From Coemansia sp. RSA 487 (lineage: Eukaryota > Kickxellomycota > Kickxellomycetes > Kickxellales > Kickxellaceae): a DNA stretch of 64,000 bases. The translations under genes and the position numbers were made by a program. Below the pieces are notes generated by a model. It searched no databases and was not told the DNA's origin. It saw only the letters and a list, made by a program, of their open reading frames with translations. Shown here in pieces: positions 19,694 through 31,567 of the stretch (the first letter of the stretch is position 1; every line of letters starts with the position of its first letter). The stretch lies in the NCBI GenBank assembly GCA_027577595.1, contig JANBRJ010000044.1, forward strand, positions 1 through 64,000, given 5' to 3'.

Positions 19694-22600
19694 ATGAGCA
19701 GTAGCGGAGACGCCGATGCACCGCCAATAGTGCCAATATCGACACAGTCTAGTAGCACGCAAATAGATGGGTTCAGAAGCAGAGGGCCGCTGGGCGGCCA
19801 GTACCTTGTAGACCTCACACCCACGTCATCTGTGGCTGTGGTGAGACCAGCAGAAATGCGCTATGGCCATGAAGACAGCCACATGCCAGCAGTCGTGCCG
19901 ATTCAGAATCTTCGGAGCTCATCTACAAACAATGGCAACCCCCTAAATCTAGCATCATCAGAAACGCCTATCCGTTCTATCCAGTCTAATTATTCTACAC
20001 AGCCCCCTTTTGCGCCTAGCTCACATCAACAACATCATCAACAGTCGCTATATTTATCGCCAGCTCAGCAACAAACACTTATTGCTAATAACATCATACG
20101 CAGAAACAGCAGCAATCTTTTGATCCAGAGCCTTTCTAGCCATCCAGTCACTAGCTACATGAGCTCTATCGATCAGCAGCACCAAGTAAGAAGCAGCGTA
20201 AATAGCCTGCACAGTCAACCGACACTAAGCCCTTCGCTGTCTCGCACAACAAGCCAACAGCAGCAGCAGGCAGCCGTGGCAGCCGTGGCAGCAGCCTTGG
20301 TCAACGTCCAGATGGCTCAAGCGGCAGCAGCCGCAGCCGCAGAATTTTGGAATGATAGGAATAACGCAAACGTTACAAATGCAGCGAGCAGAGAAGAGCA
20401 GTACTCAGCAAGAACACCAGTATCGTCAATAAGCCTGGGAACGCCAATCGCTACAACAGCCACTACCCCGGCAATATTTGTCAGTGCCAGTCAAATCCAA
20501 GGTAAACATCAGCAAACAGTCCTTGAAAAAACGCTCCTTTTGCTTGGCCGATAGAGTGGAGACCCCCTTCTATTGCTTCGTGTCCGGCTGTTGACATTGC
20601 ATAATGTCGATGTTATAAAACAACTCTATTTTTTACTTGCTGGTCCAGGCCCCCTTTTTGAAACATTCTGGGCCGGAACACATTGGTAGAAATACCATCC
20701 CTCTTATACGCCAATTTTATCGGCCTTTTTTATCTGCTGTGGAAGGAAAGCGCTTCATGCTTCATGGATCAGGGCTACTTCAATGTACAGATCATCCTGA
20801 GCAATATGCCACCATCACAAATACTTTAAAGCAGAGCGAGCCAGCCATGATGCACCACATTTTCTCACCACTGACTGAAAAAGGGGGGAGGATTGTCGTA
20901 CACATGTGCTGTCCACAAGTGACCAAAAATAAAGCGCTCTCAGTCATTCGAAGCATGAACTAAACCTCGCCACATTTTTCTATCCCTTTGAATCTCAGCC
21001 TCGAATCGGTTTATACACTTTAAAAAAAATCGTATGATGTTTGCTTATTGAGTTTTTTTGCATGCTTTTCGTTCTCCAAGCCTTTTTTTTCTGCAACGCC
21101 TCCTTTCCTTTGTTCGCCATACTGTATGCCATCTCTTTTTCCCTTTTCCTTTTCTGAACGAAATCGATAGACGTCCCTTGTTTATGAGTATCCCCAAGCC
21201 ATTTGTTTAATATTGTACTATTATACTATGCCCTTTCCTGTTTCTTTGCTCGTAGATCAGGCACGGAGGGCTCAAAACACTACTGTCAACGGATCTATGG
21301 CGGCAAACATCAACCAGCTCAAACCAAACACTGAAGACAACATCAGCATCACTCCCCCGCAGAACAGCGCTACTACTGTAATACAAGAGTCGCCAACAAG
21401 AGATCACTCTTCAAGAGGCAGAGGACGTGGTCGGGGTCGTGGACGCGGGCGTGGCAGAGACGGCATCGCAGCAGGTGCAAAACACAGAGGTACGCAGCCA
21501 GATATCAGCCCGGCTGGAAAGACAGTAGCTGGCGTCCCTACGCCGGCAGATACCTTGCTCGCTGGAGCCGCGCAGCTGCCAGGGCCGCAGTCGCCCACGC
21601 AAGCGCTGATGTCGACAAACCCAAGCGACGCAGACCATGACCACGTCATCACAATCGAGGACCTGGTGAGCCGTGGCTTGGTTGAGCGCACGAGCACCTC
21701 GGCATACCGAATCTTTAACGATGCACTGTTGACAGGACGTAGCTCCATTACTATTGGCGCTGCTTTAGGTGGCGATAAGCGCCGATTTAACCTCAAGTGG
21801 CTCTACGATTACCTTTGGCTTCGCTTCGACCCGCAGGCAAACGCCATGATTTGTGCGCTCTGCAAACGCGGCAAGCGCGCAAACCAGTTTGCAAAAAAAG
21901 GAAGCAGAAACTTTAAGACGTCTGCGCTTGTGGATCACTCAACCAGCAACGACCACCAGAAGAGCCTGGAACAGTTTGGCCCTTTGCCAAAGGCGCCAGA
22001 GTCGTCTGATTCCCTATTTCTCGTCTTGCACAACTCGCTGTGGATGGCTGTTACTCCTAAGCAGCTGCTATCTTTGGACACAAAGCCGGACCTACAAAAG
22101 AATGAGCCGCCAGAAATACCCAAAGACCCATCTGATCAGGACAACGTAGTTGACGTACATATGGCGGCACAGCAGTCTGCCAGCATTGGTTCTTTATCTA
22201 CTGTTGACACAATCACAACAATTGCCAGCCGCCTTACAGCAACAGATAGTAGATCCGACGAACCACTGGCATCGGCACACCAGAATCCTCCACTGACAGA
22301 TGGCTCGCAACATCGGACCCAAGCAGATGATAAGGATGTTTCTACGCCAAAAAACCGCGACCACATACGCTCTCCGGCTCGTTCTGCTGGCACAGTTGCA
22401 AGGCGGAGCTATTCAGGCAAGAACAGGCCAATACCAGCATCGTCGCCAGCAATAGACGTTTACCGCACCGCAACTGGCGAAACTGGCGAAACTGGCGAAA
22501 CTGGTGGCACATCTTACTTTGACGAGGGCTATGCCAAAGACTTTGAGCACGCAGTGCAGGCACTCTTGCAAGCAATGAACCTTAACATGCCTATAAGCTC

Positions 22601-25600
22601 TGTGGGTGATCTGTACCGGCTCCAGATCCAGCCGACACCGCTGGTGGACATCGGCTCGAAAGGATACACCGAAAGAATGCGGCGTGGTGCAGCTGCAGGC
22701 TTTGGCGCATTCAACGACGATTTGCGGTTGGCTGGCGCATTGTCAAACAGCACTGATGCAGCAAGGACTCTGCAACACGTGGTCTCAAGCGAGATCCTCT
22801 CACTGATCAAGGACGAGGTCAGCCAATCGCCGGCATTTTCAGTTATTATTGACAAGGCGCCACTGCGCGAACACAACAGTTTAGTCGCCCATGTTCTCCT
22901 GTATCTGCGGTATCTGCGATGCGATCCAGAGTGCGCACAGGAGGACGGCGAGCTGCAGGTCATTACACGCTTCTGGCGATGCGTGCACCTGTACCACGAC
23001 ACCAACGGCCGGCTGGCCAAACGCGACCCAACCAGCTTTGCAATCACGCTGCTGGAGCGAGCAAAGGTCGATTGCAGCCGCCTTGTATGCATCTCCACCG
23101 AGCGCACGGCGACCCACGAGGATGAAAAGACTGAACGCAAGCGATATCCGCAGATAATACACTGGCACGGAATATACACGTATCCAAACTCATTGTCGCC
23201 CCAAGTGTACGAGGAGATCACAGAGCGTTCGGACGACTTTGTTGCCTTTGCAATGACGCTGATGGATCTGTGTCTGTTCATGTACTCGCATCCGTCGAGC
23301 TTTGCGTTTCTTGGTGTCGACTTTCAGGAGATCCTCTACAAGACGCTGTATGAGATTTTCCTCAGCGAGGGCTCGCTCAGCACACGACTGCCTATTGCTC
23401 TTACGCCCTCGATTGTCATTGCCATAACCCGCAACATTTCGCAAATAATGGCCACCGTTTCGGCACTATCGAATCTCAGTGCTACCCGCACTGAATCCGC
23501 GTCATCGATGGGCGCAACAGCGCCGAAGAAGCAGCAGCCCGCTGGCGTAAACATGCCGGACAGCAGCAAGGTCCCCGTATATCGGCCGACTGCAACGCCA
23601 AAATCGCCACAGTCGTCGCTGCAGATTCCACTACCCTTTGTCGACATTCTTGTTTCTTCGTTTGGCGGCCCGGTGTCGCAGAAGAGCGTTGGCCGATGCC
23701 CTGCTGCCGATGTGTTGTTTGGGCGGCTACGCGACTACAGCTTCCTTGGGTGCTTGCACTTTTTGGCCGACATTTTGGCTCTGATTAAGCCGATCATTGA
23801 CATTGCCCGGTGCAGCGATATGCCGGTGCGGGCGTTTGGGCAGCTTGAAGAGCCCTCCAACCACACGCTTGACCAGCGGCTGCGTGCCTATGTTGGAACC
23901 ATAAAGGATGCCATCGAGTCTGTGACGCTTATATATGGCGACGAAGACGACAGTTCTAGCGACCACAACAACAGCCACGTTAACAACAGTGGAAATGATG
24001 CTGGCGGCAATGACGAGGACTACGCCGGGTTCCACCTCAACGAGTTCATGCAGCTGACAGACAAGCATGACACCGTGTGTCAGTTCCGTACGTTCCAGGT
24101 TTCCAACTACTCGCGGATGGAGAGCCAGTCACGGCTGGTTGAGCTGATCCGCACAGTTTCCTCTGCTATACTCCACGACCTGCATGAGCGCTTCAGCTCT
24201 GATGACATTGCGAGCATCCAGGCGCTCTCGGATATGTGGGACCCAACGCAGTTTCCAAGGCAACCCGAGCAAGCAGCTGCATTTGCGACTGGCCAGGCGT
24301 ATGTGCTGTCGCACCAGTTTTCACGGCGACCCCAGCCCAACCCTAGTGCCCATGCAGCTGCCGCTAAAGAAGACGCACCGCCCAGTATTAAGAAGTCGGG
24401 TTCCCACAGCCATTCGCTGATTAATCCGGCTGCTGTTCCCGACGAGTGGAAGACCTTCAAGGAAGAAGTCTGTCGTGAAGCAGCGCAGAAAGAACAAGTA
24501 GTTTCACCCCATGCAGATCCACACCGGTTCCCATCTGGCCGTATTCAGCTTATGTATCGGAGCAAGCTTTTCCCCGGTGGTACGCTGGCTCCCAGTCGGC
24601 GGCGGCTTCGGTCGGTTGAGAGCGACAGGCGGCGTATAGAAGGTCTGGTGTCGAAGGGCAATGGATCAGAGGAAGGTGTGCTGAATGGCAAAAACAGCGT
24701 GCCAGCGTCTACCAGATTCAGCAATCTGTCCAAGCTAGCAACGGCTTGGAACGTCCTGCCGTTGGCGATCAGCTCAGACCTGCACTTGTTCCGACGTCTG
24801 TACGAGAGACAGCTTTCGCGCATCTGCCGCGAGCAGGCTGAAAACAAACTCCAGTCTATCGACTTTGACATCGGAGACACCTTCTCAGAACTCATTGGAA
24901 GGCTGTCGTCGTCTCACGCCAGGAGCGGCAAGAAGATCACGGTTTACGACATCCTGGAGAACAGCAAAATCAAGACCGGCCAGGGCGTTGACAGCATGAA
25001 TACGCTTTTGCCTCCGGAGCTTGAGCTGTCTGGCGTTACCATCGAGTACTTCTTGCGTAGCATCGATGCGGTCACTATGGCGCTGGACCACCGCATGCGG
25101 TTGCTCTCACTTGGCATGACAGAAACGCCGCTTGCTGTATCTCGCACTCCCGGAGAATGCCCCAAGTGGATCCAGAATTCTATGCGTGGATACTGGAAGC
25201 TTGCGTGCAGACCACCCCGCGGCGTGGGTGTTATGCGCACGCCCTCCACCCACCATCCCTATCGACACAGCGGGAAGAACACTAGAACAGCGCATGCTTT
25301 TGGATCGTCTGTTGCAACCACCAGCTCTCCAAGCCAGGCATCAGCTGCAGCTTCTGGCCCGATGTCGGCCGACATAGTCGATGGCCATACGCAGAGACTG
25401 GCCAACCGACACGACTTGTCAACACCGAATACCGGCAATACTCTGGTTTCAGGGTTGCCATCTTCTCTTGCTGACGGAATGCAAGCGATCAACTTTCACG
25501 CGCTGACAAGCAATAGAACAAGCGCCATGTCTGATTTTGTGGGCAATGTTAGTATTGGTGGCGGCAACAATAGCACTCAGTCTTCGCTCCTTATCAGCTC

Positions 25601-26547
25601 GACAGCGAGCAACCCACAGTTATACCAGCAACAGATGATCCAGCAGCACCAGCTTCAGAGGCATTTAGTTGGTGACGCGGCGTCTGGAAGTGTCGATAGT
25701 TTGCCGCTGCTGGAAGCCCTGCTCTCGGACCCTGCCAGCGTGCCTCCGGATTCGGCGCCACCAGTTATGACCTCGCATATATCGACAATGCAGAATCCTA
25801 GAGCTGGGTCAAAACGTGTCCATGGTGTGAACTCTAGCGAGACGGCTACACCAGCTGCTGACGAGTCGAAGCGCTTACGGATATCCGAGAATCATAGAAA
25901 TAGCGGGGGTGAGCTGGCCTACGATTACCAGCAGACATTGAACGCACTGCAGCAGGCGCAACGAAAAAGCGGGAATTCAGCGGCCGTACTTCCAGGAGGC
26001 ATGCAGCCTCCAAACAGCACAGGGCATGGGAGCGAGGCTTTTGGATCCGCGATTGCACGATTGGCTTCAAACATGGGGTTTGATTCGGTGGCATCCCAGG
26101 TAATTGCTGGGTCAATGTCGAACCATCCGTCAACCCAGCCGTTAGTATCGCAGCAGCATCGTCCGAGCATTCCTTCTCTTCCTGGGATAGTAGCAAGCAA
26201 TAGCGAGAATATCCTTAGCACCTCAATGACTGCTGGCTCTACACACAACAACCCAGCGATGCCTGCACAATATCAGCATCCGTACCAGGGTTACCAGAAT
26301 CAGTACCAGGGTCATCAGAATCAAATATACAATCCGGTTTCTAGCAGCCACCAACATTTATCCTTTGCGCCACAACCAAATGCATCATTCCACATGCAAG
26401 GTTTACCTCCATATTCCACGGCGGTGACAAGCACTGTGGCTACTACTTCCTTTGACCAGATGATGACTCCAGATGGTCGCTATCCTTGCCAGCAGCAACA
26501 GCTTAGCCATGTTTCGGTTATGCAACAGCAAAAGCAGCAGCAACAGC

Positions 26548-26587
<40 letters not shown>

Positions 26588-26684
26588 GCAGCAGCAGCAG
26601 CAACAGCAGCAACAACAAGTGCCCTTTGGCAGTGGCGAGGCTGGAGGAATACCCTCAAATGCTTACGATTACTCGATGCGATGA
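19694..26684 (+). CDS. Giant hAT-transposase-derived protein with zinc finger and polyQ tail, about 2078 aa
   Basis: Proposed exons are 19694-20501 and 21256-26684. The donor is GGTAAAC and the acceptor a pyrimidine tract ending CGTAG; the phases fit and give one frame. Residues 1-269 are Ser/Gln-rich. Next come an Arg-Gly repeat (about 324-339) and a BED/TTF-like zinc finger at about 448-508 (MICALCKR, then ALVDHSTSNDHQKS). At about 775-1275 lies a region with the order of hAT transposases of the ZNF862 type: EILSLIKDEV, SVIIDKAP, then LHFLADILALIKPI and RFSSDDI...MWDPTQFP. The second catalytic Asp position reads STERTAT and the usual His-Cys..His segment is changed, so cutting activity is unlikely. 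The C-terminus is Gln/Ser/Asn-rich. No terminal inverted repeats were seen. A domesticated nuclear regulator is the best guess. The 754-bp intron is much longer than others here; alternatively the second part begins at an ATG at 21228. Confidence 0.65.
26522..26619 (+). repeat. CAG/CAA polyglutamine tract
   Basis: A near-pure run of CAA and CAG codons for about 30 glutamines close to the end of the hAT-derived protein. Mixed CAA/CAG codons suggest that it is kept as protein sequence rather than being only a fresh DNA expansion, but the pure CAA core may still vary in length between strains. Confidence 0.9.
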
Positions 26685-26792
26685 ACCATGATACCATTGT
26701 ACTTTTTTCTTTCTACACCATCTAATAGACTGTTATCGCGAGTATTTGGAAACTATTTTGATGTAGTACTTGAGATCGGTGAAAATATTACA

Positions 26793-28484
26793 TTAATTCA
26801 AGAGACTCTCCAGTCTATCGGAGTGTTCGAGATACGGCTCGTCTCTGATTGCGTTTTCGATCGCGCTATTGTACGTAGTGATTAAGTAACTGGGCACCTT
26901 TGCAAACGTAAGCCTCGGGCACAGGATGGCAAGTACCATCGCCGTTACAGCAATTGATCGGGTTGGTGTGCGTTTGAATGTGTTTATGCCACAGCACTTC
27001 AGACGCATACTCAGTGGGTAGTACTTTGCGTGAAGAATATGCGGCATCTCTTTGTACAATACTCTCCCAAGTGACGAACCTAGTCCACCACACGAGTAGC
27101 AGAGGTACTCGAGATTTGGCAATATCTGTATCAGCTCAATGACTTCTGTTAGCTGAAGTTTAACGTCAGATATGTCGAGATACAAGATATTTTGCATGGC
27201 TGGATACGAAGCAATGGTTTCTACGATCGAGTAACTGCCTCTAAATTTTAACAGAGAAAACGACCGTGTTGATGGAGAGACCACCCCAAACGCAAATCGC
27301 AAAAAGTAGCTTTCTCCGTCGTGCGAGGGAAGAGATTGGTAGCCGCTGGTTATGCAGATGTTTCGGAGATTTTGTAGCCTTTCAGGCACCCCATGCTCTA
27401 GGAGCATTTTTGCTGTTTCGTAGTTTATTTGCATCTTTAAATGCTTGAGAGTCGCGCTGCACCCTCTAAACATTGTGTCGTCTTCAAAAATGTACCTAAT
27501 TTCGCACTTTATACTTTCCAGAGAAGGAAATGGAATCCCAGCTTCGACTTTTTGGCCATTTCCGAGTTCAAAATACCATTTGGCAAGGAACTCTAGCCTT
27601 TTCAATCGTGGATATACGATTTGGTTCCTGGTGCTGCTATCCTGAACGATTCGTTTGACATGGGACAGAAGAGTGGATTCTAGCACAAGTGAGACGAGTA
27701 CTGGCGCATTACGTATGATGATATTTAGAGCTGATTCATCATTGGCTGGGCAGGCGTAGTGCAGACTAGTCAAACTAGCCTCGTTCATTAAATGCGGGTA
27801 CTCTTGGATAAACGCCGTAGCTCCAATGTCGGTATTCTCTGTTTTTGTTCCTGTGGACAAGGACATCAGTAGCTTTTGTAAGCCGTTCTTTTCGAATATG
27901 CTGCGTGAAACAGACTGCGTACCTGTGGTGGCTGGCCCGAACATCATGGCGTTCACTTTGCTGAGCTTGGGTGATGCCTTTAATATTTTGTCAGTCATAC
28001 GCTGTAACGCTTCTTTATCTGTGTCGGCAAAAGAATCAAACAAGTAGTGACCTGACGTTGTTTTTTTGTCCACTCTTACTGTTATTTCTGTAGCATTTGA
28101 AAATAGCACGTAGTCTGGCCATGCGTCTGCAAAATTGGCAAACACATTGAACAATGGGCTTTGTGGTTCTCTAAACGAGAAAGTTACATGTTTAGCATAA
28201 CGATAGTATTTGTTGCTGGATATACCGAGAGATGATGGCCAGTTGGCAAACGTTACCACATGCCGCTTGGAGCTTTGAACAGCTGGACTGAGAGTAACCT
28301 CTTTGCAAAAATGGCCAAGGGCGAGTTCGCGCCAGTAAAAGCTGACATTGTAAAGAACCATCCATTGTTCTGCTGTTGCTGGTCCGACAAGCACTGAGGC
28401 GAAGCGATCAGTAATAACCAAATGCTGCGCAATGGATTCAGCGATATGCAGAGGAAGCGTTTGGAACTCTGAAAGAGCAGGCAT
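26793..28484 (-). CDS. Divergent F-box/LRR-like protein, 563 aa
   Basis: The start is the ATG at 28484 (MPALSEFQTLPLHI); a longer frame to 28553 begins with GTG. The first 40 residues have the F-box-like pattern LPLHIAESIAQHLV, followed 30 residues later by W-R-E-L-A-L. The remainder is irregular leucine-rich sequence with segments such as LKRLEFLAKW and LYLDISDVKL, in keeping with a divergent LRR solenoid. The general plan matches the gene at 3094-4797, though direct similarity looks low. A role as substrate receptor of an SCF ubiquitin ligase is only inferred. It converges with the hAT-derived gene, 108 bp apart, and has no visible intron. Confidence 0.65.
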   Translation of the reverse strand: MPALSEFQTLPLHIAESIAQHLVITDRFASVLVGPATAEQWMVLYNVSFYWRELALGHFCKEVTLSPAVQSSKRHVVTFANWPSSLGISSNKYYRYAKHVTFSFREPQSPLFNVFANFADAWPDYVLFSNATEITVRVDKKTTSGHYLFDSFADTDKEALQRMTDKILKASPKLSKVNAMMFGPATTGTQSVSRSIFEKNGLQKLLMSLSTGTKTENTDIGATAFIQEYPHLMNEASLTSLHYACPANDESALNIIIRNAPVLVSLVLESTLLSHVKRIVQDSSTRNQIVYPRLKRLEFLAKWYFELGNGQKVEAGIPFPSLESIKCEIRYIFEDDTMFRGCSATLKHLKMQINYETAKMLLEHGVPERLQNLRNICITSGYQSLPSHDGESYFLRFAFGVVSPSTRSFSLLKFRGSYSIVETIASYPAMQNILYLDISDVKLQLTEVIELIQILPNLEYLCYSCGGLGSSLGRVLYKEMPHILHAKYYPLSMRLKCCGINTFKRTPTRSIAVTAMVLAILCPRLTFAKVPSYLITTYNSAIENAIRDEPYLEHSDRLESLLN

Positions 28485-28913
28485 ATTTGAAATTAAAATG
28501 AGGAAAAGGAGGAAACCGGTGGAGAAAAAGTAAAAAGGAATTTCTGCGAGCACCTTCTCATCTTTTATCTGTAAACCGGAAACTAGTAGCAGGGGTTTCC
28601 TTCCAAAGGTTGTGGGCTGCGGAAAAAATGTGAGAACCCTTGATGTGGTCTAATCAGAATCATTTAGATTCTCTGAAGCACATTTAGGAGTGTATTTCTT
28701 GCAGGAAACAAGCCCCGTAGTGAGATTTCAGCTAATTAGGTGACTAATAAAGGTTATATATATGCTGTGTGACAATATTGGATCGGGCATGTTCAAGCCA
28801 GGGGTTTATTTAACGAGAGGCAAAAAGAGATGGTTATTTTGGTTTTAATAAATTGGTATTTAAAGAAAAGCCTTTACATTGGAAAGGCTGTGGGCGAGTG
28901 TAACCATGTCGTC
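28485..28913. other. Intergenic region
   Basis: About 430 bp between two minus-strand genes. It should hold the promoter of the F-box-like gene and the end of the first LRR gene. Nothing else could be identified. Confidence 0.6.
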
Positions 28914-29846
28914 TTAATCGATATCGATATCGTTATCATCAAAGCGATATCTTCCAAGAAGGTTGGTGTTTCGAGATAGAACACCAACAATAGAGCCACC
29001 GAATCCATCACCAATATCGTCAATATTGTCATCGGACTCGTAATTATCGTCTGATCCCTCAGAGATTGTGGCAAGGTTATCACGTTCCAACATCAGCTCT
29101 TCAACGTCATCAGTAATAATGTTATCGCAGCCTTGTATTTTGAGATAACTTAGAGATTTACACTTTTCAGCAATCGTTTCAATGCAGCTGTCATCAATAT
29201 CAATGCATCTGGAGAGCTCAAGATACTGCAGGTCTGTAAGGCAACTGCCAATAGCCTTGCACGTAAGAGGACCAGCATTGGTTTCAGACAGATGAAGGTA
29301 TTTAAGCTTTGGAAGCATACGGATGATCGCGCCTATTGTCTGGTCCATAAGCATTACCTCATCCAAGTCGAGATGGGTGAGCTTTTCAGATAGATGTGGG
29401 TTGTCTACAAATAGTTTGAGAAAGTGAGAATCGCCTATATGCTGGCACAAATCAAGGTCAAGACTGGTTATATTCGTGCAGAATGCAAGGACGGGTGCAA
29501 GTTGAACGTATCCTATTTTCTCCCAACGCCCGCCAAGCATCGAGAGATCAAGGTTCCGAACAAGACCTCCATAGTGTGTATGGTTGCCAACTTTGAATAA
29601 AGGCTGGTGCGCAATAGAAGCAGAAAACCGGTTGAAATATTTCATGTGTGTTAACTTTGGACAAGTCCACAGTTGCTCGATCGCATAAATCCACCCCTGC
29701 TTGCACGCAAGGCACAACTGAGCCAAACTACCAGCTGCCATGTACTGTGCAACTCCATCCATTATTAGCGTGTTGTTCCACACCTGAGAAGCTGCAGAGT
29801 TGTGCAGAGTGTTTTCCTTTCGCTTGGCTGTGTATGGTTGAACCAT
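28914..29846 (-). CDS. AMN1-like leucine-rich repeat protein, array copy 1 (intact), 310 aa
   Basis: The ATG at 29846 starts the protein. An N-terminal segment (WNNTLIMDGVAQYM...LAQLCLACKQ) resembles a degenerate F-box. Cysteine-type leucine-rich repeats follow: ITSLDLDLCQHIGDSHFLKL, LTHLDLDEVMLMDQTI, LKYLHLSETN, LQYLELSRCIDIDDSCIE, LSYLKIQGCDNIITDDVE. The tail is very acidic, with many Asp and Ser. The repeats match the LRR_CC/AMN1 class that binds partner proteins in F-box complexes and cell-cycle regulators. It is the only copy of a four-member head-to-tail array without visible damage, so it is probably the functional one. Confidence 0.8.
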   Translation of the reverse strand: MVQPYTAKRKENTLHNSAASQVWNNTLIMDGVAQYMAAGSLAQLCLACKQGWIYAIEQLWTCPKLTHMKYFNRFSASIAHQPLFKVGNHTHYGGLVRNLDLSMLGGRWEKIGYVQLAPVLAFCTNITSLDLDLCQHIGDSHFLKLFVDNPHLSEKLTHLDLDEVMLMDQTIGAIIRMLPKLKYLHLSETNAGPLTCKAIGSCLTDLQYLELSRCIDIDDSCIETIAEKCKSLSYLKIQGCDNIITDDVEELMLERDNLATISEGSDDNYESDDNIDDIGDGFGGSIVGVLSRNTNLLGRYRFDDNDIDID

Positions 29847-30162
29847 TATGTGCTGTTGAAGTTGCAAGATTAAACAAAAAATGAAAATAAAAATAATATA
29901 ATATACACTGAAGGATAAAAAAAAGAGCAGCCAGGTTCTTCAAATGATATATATTACTGGCTACTTGTACTCTTCACGAGGGGCAGCAAAGGTTTTGGGA
30001 GAAATCCAATTACCAAGTGATGAGAGCCCATGCCCAGCCAAGCAGACTCGTGGATTCATGTGGCCTTGTGGATTTACTAAATTGATATTTGAAGTACATT
30101 TTTTGAAATCAAAAATATGTAATAAAAAACTATATAAACCATGCGCCTAAATATGTTATCTT

Positions 30163-31103
30163 TTAGTCAGAGGTGTCCGAGTCAGGAATGTCCGGGTCAG
30201 AGATGTTCGAGCCAGAATAGTCATAGTCATCCATTTTATCCATTCCATCGGTATATTGCACAAGAAACTCTGCATCATCATAAGAAAAACCGCTAAATGG
30301 GTCCACAGTAAGGTCATCATATAACTCGGAATCGTTGTCTGAGCAGTCAGAGACGAGAGGGAAACAGTCATGATCTGCCATCGAGTTTTCAACACCATTG
30401 GTTATAATATCATCACAACCTTCAATCTTGATATAGGATAGCTTCTTACAGCCCTTAGCAAGCATCACAGTACAGTTATCGTCAGTTTTCTGGCAGCTGG
30501 TGAGTTCGAGCGAGGATAGTTTGCTAGTGCCTTTGGCAATGGCCTCACAAGAGGAGCAGCATTAGTATCCAACAATTGAGGAAAATCCAGTTTTGGAAGC
30601 AAGTGGATAGTCTGGCTTATTGTTTTGTCTTTGATCCTAGCTTTGTCCAAATCAAGATGCGTGAGGGTTTCGGACAAATGCGGGCCGTCGTTGGAGAGCT
30701 TGAGGAACCGAGAACTATTTATTTTCTGACACAAGTTGAGGTCAAGGGCCTCTAGATTCGTGCAAGACGTAAGGACAGGGGCAAGTTTGAGGTAGTTTAT
30801 TCTATTCCTATATCTACCAATCTTGGAAAGGTAAGTACTCCTGACAAGGACACAGTAGCGGCTGGTGTTGCCCAATTCAAACAAAAGTTTGCTTGTGGCT
30901 GCAGCGGAAAACTGGATGAACTCGCTCATATTCTTCAAATTAGGATATCTTTGCAAACCCTCGACTTCATAAAGCAAGTCTTGTTTGCAAGAAAGACATA
31001 TTGGCGTGAAACTGTCGTTCTTCATGTGTTTTACCATATGATCCATTATAAGCGTGTTGTATCACAACTGAGAGGCCGCAGTATCTAACGCATTTGTTTG
31101 GGT
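30163..31103 (-). pseudogene. AMN1-like LRR gene, array copy 2, broken
   Basis: The sequence aligns along its length with copy 1, including LTHLDLDKARIKDKTI, LSYIKIEGCDDIITNGVE and an acidic Asp/Ser tail. Two kinds of damage are visible. Where copy 1 reads SQVW before NNTLIMD, this copy has a TGA stop in place of the Trp codon. Further on, in the repeat that follows TNAAPL, the frame shifts, so the front (31046-30465) and back (30468-30163) lie in different frames. A sequencing error could explain one lesion, but hardly both. Confidence 0.8.
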
Positions 31104-31262
31104 CGTCGTGTTGATTATAGTGTTAAGCAGAAAGCTTGGAAATGGGTGGAATATATAATAAAAAGTAAAGTAACTAGCGAGTTTTTATTGTGACTGCAGA
31201 AAATTTGTTCTACCCATTGTGGACACTTTAGATCGTGGAAAGAAATAACCTCATTGGAAATT

Positions 31263-31448
31263 TTACCTTTGGATCAGTTTGAATGAGGAGCCTGAATCTA
31301 GATCTGACGAGGATGAATCCGGCTTGTTTGGGTCGTTGGCGCTCTGATCCGAGATATCTGGATCCGCGTCCAAAATATCTTTGATGAGAGAGCGATAATA
31401 CTGCATGTAGGTACTTCCATCATAAGAGAAACCCTTCATAAGTGGCAA
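31263..31448 (-). pseudogene. Detached acidic tail of LRR array copy 3
   Basis: A 61-codon frame whose GFSYDGSTYMQYY start and Asp/Ser-rich run match the C-terminal tail of copy 2 (GFSYDDAEFLVQY). It follows copy 3 after a gap of about 120 bp and has no LRR of its own. It most likely was the end of copy 3 before the region between was changed. Confidence 0.6.
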
Positions 31449-31529
31449 ATTGGCGGTTTTTTAAATCGTGGCTGTGTCGAAACTCGCTAATCGAGTCATC
31501 GGTTTACAATATGGCGGTTGATATTCCAT

Positions 31530-31558
31530 ATTAGGTCTAAACTTTCGTTAGACCTAAT
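31530..31558. repeat. Perfect 11-bp hairpin
   Basis: Arms ATTAGGTCTAA at 31530-31540 and TTAGACCTAAT at 31548-31558, with a 7-nt loop. It lies in the segment that separates LRR copy 3 from its detached tail, so it may belong to a small insertion there, or it may be a transcription end signal. Confidence 0.75.
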
Positions 31559-31567
31559 GCCCCACAT

